A stretch of 22,066 nt of DNA, from contig JAADGX010000010.1 in assembly GCA_013152135.1 (NCBI GenBank), positions 1 to 22,066 of the forward strand. The letters are read 5' to 3'. Under the pieces are notes generated by a model that saw only the letters and a list, made by a program, of their open reading frames with translations, was not told where the DNA came from and made no database searches. This stretch comes from Chlorobiota bacterium (GTDB taxonomy: Bacteria; Bacteroidota; Ignavibacteria; SZUA-365; JAADGX01). How positions within the stretch are numbered: the first letter of the stretch is position 1; the number at the start of each line of letters is the position of its first letter. The translations under genes were made by a program, and so were the position numbers. Shown here one piece after another: positions 16,183-22,066 of the stretch.

Positions 16183-17112
16183 ATGGCTATTTCTCATCAT
16201 GTCGGACTTGAAATAGCGGAAGGCGAGTTTCGTCTTGCCGAGTTGCGTTTCACCGGCGGCTATCCTTCTGTCGTACGTGTTGATTGGTGTAAGACAGAAT
16301 TAAACTACGGAAGCCATCTTCTCCACGAAGCGCCTTTCGACAATAACGTGGCAAAATCTTTTATCCGTGACCTGACCCTGCTTTTCAGGCGTACGCCTGT
16401 TTTTTCCTCGAGCATTACCATCAGCATCCCCGCCCACGTTCCGTTCCTCGCCACCATTCCCCTGGATCCACGACTCAGTCCCGAAGCGCAGAAAGAACAC
16501 TTGCGATGGGAAGCAAGCGAATTATCCTCCTTTGATAACGAGACCCCTCTTCGTGTTCTTTCACAAGAACTCTTCGCAACCCCCGAAGCTCACTATCACG
16601 TCGTCGTCGGTATTCCGGAAAAAACCATCCAGTTTCTTATCACGACCTGCGCCTTGTTAACGCTGGACGTCCGGGTGGTTGACATCTCCCATTTCACGTC
16701 CGAGTACGCCATTCAAAAAATGAACGTCAACACGAGCCATGAAGTCTTTGCCGTTCTTGGTATGCATCAGAAATACTTCACCATCGGATTGTACGATCAT
16801 GGAAACTATCGAGGTTTTAAAACCGGAGCCGTGACCAGTCGTGACCAATATCTCCCTCAGATCCTCCACGCAATCCATGAGCTGATGTCGCCTTTTGAAA
16901 ACATCGCTCTGCAAGAACTTTTTGTGTACGGCCCCGCTTCAACCCCGTCCTATATACAGACCTTGCAATCCCTCCTGAACATTGACATCATCCGCCCTGC
17001 TCCTCTGGAACAATTGCCCCTGGCGACCAACCAGGTACTTCCGAAAACACGGACTTTCTCGCCAGATTATTTCACGTCGGCAATCGGAGCAGCCCTTCGG
17101 TTTGAAAGTTGA
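16183..17112 (+). CDS. PilM-like actin-fold protein
   Basis: A 309-residue protein resembling PilM, the cytoplasmic actin-like member of the type IV pilus PilMNOP assembly. Matching parts are the N-terminal strand pair HVGLEIAEGEFRLAELR (a variant of the G-D-I-G phosphate loop), ISIPAHVPFLATIPLDP, the helix QKEHLRWEASELSSF, VVVGIPEKTIQFL, VRVVDISHF and the last strand AIGAALRF. The usual aspartate of the phosphate loop is E here, so nucleotide binding may be altered. No pilN, pilO or pilQ is recognised beside it. There is no clear Shine-Dalgarno at the ATG at 16183. Its stop overlaps the rsmD start by 4 bp. Family placement is moderate; a divergent competence or secretion ATPase partner is possible. 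Confidence 0.7.
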   Translation: MAISHHVGLEIAEGEFRLAELRFTGGYPSVVRVDWCKTELNYGSHLLHEAPFDNNVAKSFIRDLTLLFRRTPVFSSSITISIPAHVPFLATIPLDPRLSPEAQKEHLRWEASELSSFDNETPLRVLSQELFATPEAHYHVVVGIPEKTIQFLITTCALLTLDVRVVDISHFTSEYAIQKMNVNTSHEVFAVLGMHQKYFTIGLYDHGNYRGFKTGAVTSRDQYLPQILHAIHELMSPFENIALQELFVYGPASTPSYIQTLQSLLNIDIIRPAPLEQLPLATNQVLPKTRTFSPDYFTSAIGAALRFES

Positions 17113-17666
17113 AAATCATCGCCGGCCGATTCCACGGACATTCCCTTAAAACCCCATCATTCAGCGGCATTCGTCCAACCTCCAATCGTGTCAAGGAAAA
17201 CATGTTCAACTTGCTCACCGCGCGAGTGGATCTCACGGGGCTGGAGGTGTTGGACCTCTTTGCGGGAACGGGAAACCTGGGATTAGAAGCACTGAGCCGG
17301 GGCGCCTCCAAGGCGACATTCGTTGAAAAGGCCAGAAAAGTTGTGTGGCTTTTACGAAAAAATATCGATCTGCTTGGCGTGAATAACATTTGCAACATAA
17401 TTCAGAAACCGGTAGAATCCTACTTGCGACAGGCAGTTCATGAATTTGATATTATTTTTTCCGATCCACCATACGATTATGAACGCATCGAGTTCCTCGT
17501 GCACGAGGTTAAAAACGTCGCCAGAACCGACACGATTTGGCTCTTCGAGCACAGCACCGATATCGCCATTCCACCATTGCCGGACTGGCACCAGGAAGCA
17601 CAAAAGAGTTACGGCAGAACAACCGTTTCCATGTTTCGCTTTACAGGATTCAAGGAGGAAAAATGA
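17109..17666 (+). CDS. rsmD: 16S rRNA (guanine-966-N2)-methyltransferase RsmD
   Basis: A 185-residue methyltransferase of usual size that modifies G966 of 16S rRNA with S-adenosylmethionine. The family signature RPTSNRVKENMFNLL (22-36) is followed by the SAM loop LDLFAGTGNLGLEAL (about 48-62) and the catalytic DPPY (119-122). The best start is a TTG at 17109, giving the conserved opening MKIIAGRFHGHSLKTP; its last bases overlap the stop of the PilM-like gene (TTGA), and its own stop overlaps the coaD start (ATGA). The two overlaps suggest coupled translation of the three genes. rsmD followed by coaD is a common bacterial pair. Confidence 0.94.
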   Translation: MKIIAGRFHGHSLKTPSFSGIRPTSNRVKENMFNLLTARVDLTGLEVLDLFAGTGNLGLEALSRGASKATFVEKARKVVWLLRKNIDLLGVNNICNIIQKPVESYLRQAVHEFDIIFSDPPYDYERIEFLVHEVKNVARTDTIWLFEHSTDIAIPPLPDWHQEAQKSYGRTTVSMFRFTGFKEEK

Positions 17667-18145
17667 AAACCGCGATCTATCCCGGTACTTTTGATCCTAT
17701 CACAAATGGACACCTCGATGTCATCGAGCGTGCAAGGGACTTGTTCGACGTCGTCATCGTCACGGTTGCAACCAATACCGCCAAAACCCCTGTCTTCTCA
17801 ATCGAGGAACGCATTGAACTTGTACAGGGCGCCGTCGAAAAATTCTCCAACGTGCGCGTCGATACTTTTTCAGGTTTACTCGTTGACTACGCTCACCAGG
17901 TCAAGGCCCAAATCATCATCCGCGGTTTGCGAGCCATTACGGATTTCGATTATGAGTTCCAAATGGCATTGGTGAACCGGAAGCTGGACAAGGATATCAC
18001 GACAGTATTCCTCATGCCCCACGAGAAATACACTTACCTTAATTCTACGATCATTCGCGAGCTTGCACAACTGCACGGGGAATATCGCGATTTCGTCCCT
18101 GAGAATGTACACATGGCACTCCAACAGCGTTTCCCTAGAAAGTAA
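17663..18145 (+). CDS. coaD: Phosphopantetheine adenylyltransferase (CoaD)
   Basis: A 160-residue enzyme that joins ATP and 4'-phosphopantetheine to give dephospho-CoA, the fourth step of coenzyme A synthesis. The N-terminal GTFDPITNGH (8-17) contains the T/HxGH nucleotidyltransferase motif with H17, and the C-terminal NSTIIRE is the family's ISSTxxR-like ATP-binding motif. IIRGLRAITDFDYEFQMA is the typical substrate loop. The ATG at 17663 is chosen because a textbook AAGGAGG lies 4 bases upstream and it gives the conserved MKTAIYPGTFDP opening; a longer in-frame extension to 17537 lies inside rsmD and is not credible. Confidence 0.96.
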   Translation: MKTAIYPGTFDPITNGHLDVIERARDLFDVVIVTVATNTAKTPVFSIEERIELVQGAVEKFSNVRVDTFSGLLVDYAHQVKAQIIIRGLRAITDFDYEFQMALVNRKLDKDITTVFLMPHEKYTYLNSTIIRELAQLHGEYRDFVPENVHMALQQRFPRK

Positions 18146-18155
18146 TACCCCTTAC

Positions 18156-18184
18156 TTGATTTTTTTTAGAGAATAGTGTAAACT
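18156..18184 (+). promoter_or_regulatory. Promoter candidate for the FmdB-type gene
   Basis: TTGATT (18156-18161), 17 bases, then TAAACT (18179-18184). The -35 hexamer is identical to that proposed for hrcA; the -10 matches consensus at 4 of 6 positions. It lies in the 96-bp gap after coaD, about 57 bases before the FmdB start. Confidence 0.4.
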
Positions 18185-18241
18185 ACAGGTTCGTATGAAG
18201 ACTATATACGATTTTTATGTACCACCCATCAGAGGGTAAGA

Positions 18242-18520
18242 ATGCCAACGTATGATTATAAATGCCAGAATTGCGAATACCAATTTGAAAGCTTTCAATC
18301 CATCAATGCCGACCCTTTATCGAAGTGTCCCCAGTGCGGACGACCGGAACTGAAACGATTAATTGGGACAGGCATTGGAATGATTTTTAAAGGTAGCGGA
18401 TTTTATATCACGGATTATAAGCGAAACGGAAACGGTTCATCCGGGAATTCGTCCGCTTCATCTTCCAACGCAAAAAGAACAAGCGCGGAAAAGAAGGATG
18501 GAGCTTCATCAAACGACTGA
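18242..18520 (+). CDS. FmdB-family zinc-ribbon protein
   Basis: A 92-residue protein starting with the diagnostic MPTYDYKCQNC. One zinc ribbon is formed by C8/C11 and C29/C32 (CPQCG), followed by LKRLIGTGIGMIFKGSGFYITDY, the conserved FmdB segment. Residues about 60-92 are a serine/asparagine/lysine-rich low-complexity tail, common in this family. The family was named for a putative formamidase regulator, but its general function is not settled. GAGGGT lies about 6 bases before the ATG at 18242. It ends at a terminator that it shares with the convergent GT9 gene. Confidence 0.9.
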   Translation: MPTYDYKCQNCEYQFESFQSINADPLSKCPQCGRPELKRLIGTGIGMIFKGSGFYITDYKRNGNGSSGNSSASSSNAKRTSAEKKDGASSND

Positions 18521-18548
18521 CATTGTCGAAGGGATCAATCCTCGTCGA

Positions 18549-18575
18549 AGCCGGACCTCCAGGTTCGGCTTTTTC
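18549..18575 (+). terminator. Rho-independent terminator after the FmdB-type gene
   Basis: AGCCGGACC (18549-18557) pairs with GGTTCGGCT (18562-18570) through 9 bp including one G-T pair, loop TCCA, followed by TTTTC. It ends inside the stop codon of the convergent minus-strand gene, so the two transcripts meet here. In the minus direction no T-run follows, so it works mainly for the plus strand. Confidence 0.8.
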
Positions 18576-19584
18576 ATTCTCCAAGAAGTGCAATGAGGTG
18601 TGCGTATATTTGCCCCGCCGATAATGACTGCATGCAGATGTGCGACTTAATAGGGCATGTGCGTCCACCGTGTATGGCGCAAGGAGCGCATGACAAACCA
18701 TCCAGTTGGACAAGCCGGTGTCGGGTTTTCCACGGTGTAAATCCGAACACGGGTGAAGTCGGTCCATAAATTTCCAACACGGGTGTTTCCATGGCAGAGG
18801 CAATATGAACCGGAGCGCTGTCGTTGCTCACCAGTGCGCTCGCACGTTTAATGACCACCGCGGATTCGAGCCACGTCAAGCGGCCCGAGAAATTCGCCGG
18901 CTTATTCCCCGCCAATGAACGAACACGGGCGCAAATATCCTCATCCATTTTCCCTCCAAGCAGAACAACCTTATACCCGTCATCCTGGATTTTCACGGCG
19001 AGTTCTGCAAACCCTTCAATCGTCCAGCGTTTCGTAGGCCACACCGAGCCCGGAGCGAGGCATACATATTTACGATTGACACCTTCTTGATGGAGAGCCT
19101 CTACGGCATTCTTGTAGTCATTTTCTCCAGGATGCAATTCCGGTTTTAAAGATCGAGGAGGAATTTTCAAGGGCGACAGTAGCACAAGATTGCGAGCTAC
19201 TTCGTGCCAGCTTTTTCCATACCCCTCGCGATGTGTATATAGCATGCCACCCTCTGAACGATCAAACGATATTCGAACGCGGGCATTCGTCGCATACGAG
19301 AGTAACGCCGAACGGAAAGAACGGTGCGGGGAAATTACAATATCGTATTGCTTGGCTCGAAGAACACGCATCAATCGATACAAGCCTGTAAACAAACGGT
19401 CGCCTTGTTTATCGTACTTGATGATTCCTGATACATCGGGGTGGTTCTCAAGAAGTGGTGCAGTCCCGGGTATGCAAAGAACGTCAACGCTTGTAATGAC
19501 CTCGTTCCGTGCCAAAGATTGAATTAACGGTAGCGTTAAGACCAGGTCTCCAGCAAAAGCGGTCTGAATAACCAATGTTTTCAT
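18574..19584 (-). CDS. Glycosyltransferase family 9, LPS heptosyltransferase-like (WaaF type)
   Basis: A 336-residue GT9 enzyme that probably adds heptose to the inner core of LPS on the cytoplasmic face of the inner membrane. D13 in QTAFAGDLVLTLPLI matches the N-terminal catalytic aspartate of the family. APGSVWPTKRW (177-187) and VSNDSAPVHIASAM (252-265), followed by TPVLEIYGPTSPVFGFTPW, form the ADP-sugar pocket. The C-terminal CAPC...CP...C cysteine set is common in WaaF-like members. It follows the LpxL-like gene after 15 bases in the same operon. Because not all GT9 enzymes use heptose, the symbol is withheld. Its stop overlaps the terminator of the convergent FmdB gene. Confidence 0.9.
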   Translation of the reverse strand: MKTLVIQTAFAGDLVLTLPLIQSLARNEVITSVDVLCIPGTAPLLENHPDVSGIIKYDKQGDRLFTGLYRLMRVLRAKQYDIVISPHRSFRSALLSYATNARVRISFDRSEGGMLYTHREGYGKSWHEVARNLVLLSPLKIPPRSLKPELHPGENDYKNAVEALHQEGVNRKYVCLAPGSVWPTKRWTIEGFAELAVKIQDDGYKVVLLGGKMDEDICARVRSLAGNKPANFSGRLTWLESAVVIKRASALVSNDSAPVHIASAMETPVLEIYGPTSPVFGFTPWKTRHRLVQLDGLSCAPCAIHGGRTCPIKSHICMQSLSAGQIYAHLIALLGE

Positions 19585-19599
19585 AGCGCGGGAGCAACC

Positions 19600-20484
19600 T
19601 CAATGATCCGGCAGGCGATGTTTCCATCGTCGATGTTGCCAAAGCCATTGGCCGGGGTATTGGAAGATCACTCGCTCCAAAGCTTTTACGTGACGTTCTG
19701 TCAAGGCGGCAATATTTTCAGGGGTGTACCCTACCAGATCGTCGTACTCGAGTTCCTCGAACCATATCCTATATCGGTAGTCTTTTTCACGGACGCAGAA
19801 ACACATGAGAATCGGGGCTCTCGTTTTCAACGCCATCACCGCCGGTCCTTCGAACGTTGCTGCAGGGCGGCCGAAAAAATTCACATAAATCGATTCACGA
19901 GGCGCGCTTTGATCGGCCAACAATGCAACGGACTCGTTGTTCGACAGTGCCCGAAGTATCGATCGTCCGGCTAGCCGCATATCAACGATCCGGTTACCGC
20001 CGCTCGTTCGCAGTCCGTTTACAAGATCCCGAACCCGAGGATTATTCTGCGGGTGTACGACCATCAAGTACGAAAACCCGAGTAATTTCCCGACGCCGAA
20101 GGCCATCAATTCCCAGTTCCCAATATGTCCGGATAGAAAAAGTACTCCGCGATTTTCCCGCCGCTTTTCTTCGATCAGATCTGGATTTTCAATGTGCAGC
20201 TCGCGGGAAAGAATATCCTTGGTGAACTTTGGGATCCATAACATTTCCAGGATACTTACGGCAAGGCTTATATACGATTCCCTGGCGATTCTCTTAACCT
20301 GTTTGGTTGAGTACTCTGGAAAGGCTGCCCGGAGGTTCTCAATCGTCACCGATCGACGGATGCGAATGAGGTGAAAGAACGCATATCCCAATACAACGCC
20401 CATCCACCGAACCATTCCGAGCGGCAACAAGCGAACAAAAAAAGCAATTCCCTTGAAAAGATAATATTCCAATATGTGTTTCAC
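19600..20484 (-). CDS. Lipid A biosynthesis acyltransferase, LpxL/HtrB family
   Basis: A 294-residue inner-membrane acyltransferase that adds a secondary acyl chain to the lipid A precursor. It has an N-terminal hydrophobic anchor (about 8-40), the catalytic H-x4-E motif H120-IGNW-E125, LLADQSAP and the C-terminal PGQWLWQHRRWKHR, which is diagnostic for the family. Length is normal. It lies 27 bases after the GWxTD gene and 15 bases before the GT9 gene, so it is probably transcribed with both and works in LPS assembly alongside the heptosyltransferase-like enzyme. Acyl chain length and the exact LpxL/LpxM role cannot be told. Confidence 0.92.
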   Translation of the reverse strand: MKHILEYYLFKGIAFFVRLLPLGMVRWMGVVLGYAFFHLIRIRRSVTIENLRAAFPEYSTKQVKRIARESYISLAVSILEMLWIPKFTKDILSRELHIENPDLIEEKRRENRGVLFLSGHIGNWELMAFGVGKLLGFSYLMVVHPQNNPRVRDLVNGLRTSGGNRIVDMRLAGRSILRALSNNESVALLADQSAPRESIYVNFFGRPAATFEGPAVMALKTRAPILMCFCVREKDYRYRIWFEELEYDDLVGYTPENIAALTERHVKALERVIFQYPGQWLWQHRRWKHRLPDH

Positions 20485-20511
20485 GGGCGGGAACGGCAGC
20501 GACGGATTGTG

Positions 20512-21873
20512 TTAAAAATCCGTCCGGATGTAGCGCTGCCAGTTGGGGTCGTGAATCTCTTCACGCAATGTGGAATGGACCAATTCGTAGTTCGCGAAAC
20601 CTGTTCGATCGACAAAGATGAACACGACACCGCCCTGCAAATTATCGTAGGTCCACGTTTGATACGGCCTCGTATCACTCCCGGCCGCTGTCCTGTCGAT
20701 TGCGCTGGGCGGGCCGTACAAAATATATACTCGTCCCTGGTCCGAAAGATATCCCCTGCGATAAGCGGTACGAAACTGCTTGTTGGCTTCATCAACACGT
20801 TTCATGTATTCTTCTTTGTACTCGTTACGAGGAGTATCCGGCGTTGGATCACGACGCCGCCAGAATTCCGTCATGAACTTCCGCTTTGCTTCGGCTCCCT
20901 TCAACTCCTTGAATTGTTCCTTTTCAGTCTTGGTCGAAATATACTGGGTCATGTTGAAAAGCTCGTCGAGCTCGTCCTCCGCCAGATCTGCATAAACCGG
21001 GTCGATTGCCCGTGCCTCTGCAAACATATGGGTCGAATCAGGCTTGATATCCGGATTGTAAATATAGAACTTCTTCGTTCGCGATATCAAAGTCTTCCCT
21101 GCAGTATCAGAAATGCTGACAATCAGGGTGTAAATATCCGAAGGCAGTTTCCTGACATTGAGAGCGCCTACTTCAACCATAGCTTGGTGTCCCGACGGGC
21201 GTTGCCGTTCCTGTGAAACAACGCTTTTCCCGTAACCATTGACCACGTTCGCAGAAATAATGATGGGATTTTCCTTGATGTTGTACATCTCGATATAGTA
21301 CAACAAGCGAGGAAGGTCGATACCGTATACAAGCGTCGGGTTCGGGATGACTTCCAACGTGTTTTTGCAAAATATATTCGCGGAATCGGATTCGACGGAT
21401 TTAATGGAGGAGCATAATTCAATATCACTCAAACCATGACGCAACAGATGATATTTATCAAACTTGACCTTGAAAGAAAGACTGTCAAAAAGCGCGGGGT
21501 TGTTTTCGTCCCGAGCCAGAACAGAAAATTCATACGTGCCCGGTTCAAGGAGAAAGTCCACCTTTCCAATCATGAGTTTCGAACTCATATTGGTCGTATC
21601 GGCAACAACCAGAGGAACCCTCCACATCTTCGCCTTCGCCTCTCCACCCTCTTTCTCAATAATAACCCTCATCAAGACCGACGCCTTGTAGCCAGCATCG
21701 GTGGAATCAAATAGTAAGACCGAGCGTGGGAACGAATAATAGAACTCAACGATGTTCGCGGTTTCGTCGTACTGGAACTGGGCGAGATCTATATTGATCT
21801 TCAACTTGTCCCTGGTTTGCGCTCCAATGCTTATACATCCTAAAAGAAATATTGCGACGACCAGCTTTTTCAT
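20512..21873 (-). CDS. GWxTD domain-containing envelope protein
   Basis: A 453-residue protein from the ATG at 21873, which is preferred over an upstream in-frame start at 21927 because it begins with a signal peptide (MKKLVVAIFLLGCISIGAQ) and the extra residues read from the promoter and terminator region. LLGC could be a lipobox, so it is a periplasmic protein or lipoprotein. Residues about 25-280 are beta-rich and unrecognised; the C-terminal 150 residues match the GWxTD domain: FMTEFWRRRDPTPDTPRNEY, GRVYILYGPPSAIDR and YQTWTYDN. The motif itself reads GYLSD. The family is frequent in Ignavibacteria, Acidobacteria and relatives; its function is not known. It leads the operon with the LpxL-like and GT9 genes. 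Confidence 0.85.
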   Translation of the reverse strand: MKKLVVAIFLLGCISIGAQTRDKLKINIDLAQFQYDETANIVEFYYSFPRSVLLFDSTDAGYKASVLMRVIIEKEGGEAKAKMWRVPLVVADTTNMSSKLMIGKVDFLLEPGTYEFSVLARDENNPALFDSLSFKVKFDKYHLLRHGLSDIELCSSIKSVESDSANIFCKNTLEVIPNPTLVYGIDLPRLLYYIEMYNIKENPIIISANVVNGYGKSVVSQERQRPSGHQAMVEVGALNVRKLPSDIYTLIVSISDTAGKTLISRTKKFYIYNPDIKPDSTHMFAEARAIDPVYADLAEDELDELFNMTQYISTKTEKEQFKELKGAEAKRKFMTEFWRRRDPTPDTPRNEYKEEYMKRVDEANKQFRTAYRRGYLSDQGRVYILYGPPSAIDRTAAGSDTRPYQTWTYDNLQGGVVFIFVDRTGFANYELVHSTLREEIHDPNWQRYIRTDF

Positions 21874-21886
21874 ATTCTTCAATCTG

Positions 21887-21914
21887 ATAATATGATCAAA
21901 TAAAATCAATCCAA
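21887..21914 (-). promoter_or_regulatory. Promoter candidate for the GWxTD operon
   Basis: On the minus strand TTGGAT (21914-21909), 16 bases, then TATTAT (21892-21887), the latter matching the -10 consensus at 5 of 6. It lies between the upstream terminator and the ATG at 21873. The -35 match is poor, so this is tentative. Confidence 0.3.
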
Positions 21915-21917
21915 ATA

Positions 21918-21952
21918 TAAATAACAAAGGGCTGGTCGATCAACCAGCCCTT
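21918..21952 (-). terminator. Strong terminator of the right-edge gene
   Basis: AAGGGCTGGT and ACCAGCCCTT form a perfect 10-bp stem with a 6-base loop (21927-21952). On the minus strand TTTGTTATTT follows. It stands 23 bases after the stop of the partial outer-membrane gene and separates it from the GWxTD operon. Confidence 0.85.
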
Positions 21953-21975
21953 CGTCGTATTCATATCGGCGGAAA

Positions 21976-22066
21976 TCAGAAGCCGACAGTCAGGGTAACC
22001 ATGTGGTTGGCGCTGAAGAAGCCAACCTGGCGATAGGCGTAATCGAACCCGAGGTTCATTCCCCCG
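21976..22066 (-). CDS. Outer-membrane beta-barrel protein, C-terminal fragment (PorV/PorQ-like)
   Basis: Only the last 30 codons enter the window from the right edge. They read MNLGFDYAYRQVGFFSANHM followed by VTLTVGF and a TGA stop. A final strand ending in phenylalanine is the signal for outer-membrane barrel insertion, and the FDYAYR.....H...L...F spacing resembles the end of PorV/PorQ-family proteins of Bacteroidota and Ignavibacteria. Too little is present for a firm family call. The gene is transcribed leftwards and stops at the strong hairpin beside it. Confidence 0.6.
   Translation of the reverse strand, partial: GGMNLGFDYAYRQVGFFSANHMVTLTVGF

Noticed and set aside
20371..21216. A long plus-strand open frame (281 codons) opposite the GWxTD and LpxL-like genes
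   Set aside because: It is antisense to two well-supported genes, has no family motifs and no ribosome site; it is a shadow of their codon bias.
1..22066. CRISPR arrays, insertion sequences, integrases, att sites, tRNA or rRNA genes
   Set aside because: Read through on both strands without finding spaced direct repeats, transposase or integrase motifs, or tRNA-like cloverleaf sequences with a CCA end.

Overview
The window reads as chromosomal DNA of a Gram-negative, diderm bacterium. Heptosyltransferase-like and LpxL-type acyltransferase genes point to an LPS outer membrane. A GWxTD-domain protein and the C-terminal end of a protein resembling the PorV/PorQ family point to the Bacteroidota/Chlorobiota side of the FCB group, with an Ignavibacteria-like lineage as my best guess. 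That placement is inferred from gene families and has not been tested. No IS element, integrase, CRISPR array, tRNA or rRNA gene was recognised, and no gene-free stretch exceeds 300 bases.

Left block (1-6402, all minus strand). A YfhO-type polytopic membrane protein, a GT4-like glycosyltransferase and a Wzx-like flippase (cut by the left edge) form a tight run transcribed leftwards, with a 1-base stop/start overlap between the last two. This looks like an envelope-polysaccharide or glycolipid export locus. Before it lie an unrecognised exported, probably beta-barrel protein and a 71-residue zinc-ribbon protein with its own promoter candidate, strong Shine-Dalgarno and strong terminator.

Centre (6473-12078). 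lon (minus) is divergent from a NUDIX hydrolase (plus); the 230-bp gap holds nested inverted repeats. A predicted lipoprotein made of two copies of the same roughly 110-residue unit follows. Next is an NtrC-like regulator in which the GAFTGA loop, Walker B aspartate, one arginine-finger position and the sensor II arginine are all changed, while Walker A and the Fis-type DNA-binding domain remain.

Heat-shock and competence block (12209-18520, plus). hrcA-grpE-dnaJ are consecutive without a visible CIRCE element. grpE is broken as read: one extra base near 13455 separates two parts of an otherwise normal 204-residue GrpE. It is followed by a ComEA-like membrane-anchored helix-hairpin-helix protein, a small single-span protein, a PilM-like actin-fold protein, rsmD and coaD; the last three overlap by 4 bp each. 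An FmdB-type zinc-ribbon gene closes the block at a terminator.

Right block (18574-22066, minus). A GWxTD protein, an LpxL-like acyltransferase and a GT9 heptosyltransferase-like enzyme form a likely operon converging on the FmdB gene. Upstream of it, after a strong hairpin terminator, is the last 30 codons of an outer-membrane beta-barrel gene entering from the right edge.

Most of the window is ordinary core and envelope biology. The points most worth a second look are the multiply degenerate NtrC-like regulator beside the chaperone genes, the frameshifted grpE, the ComEA/single-span/PilM-like cluster and the duplicated-domain lipoprotein.
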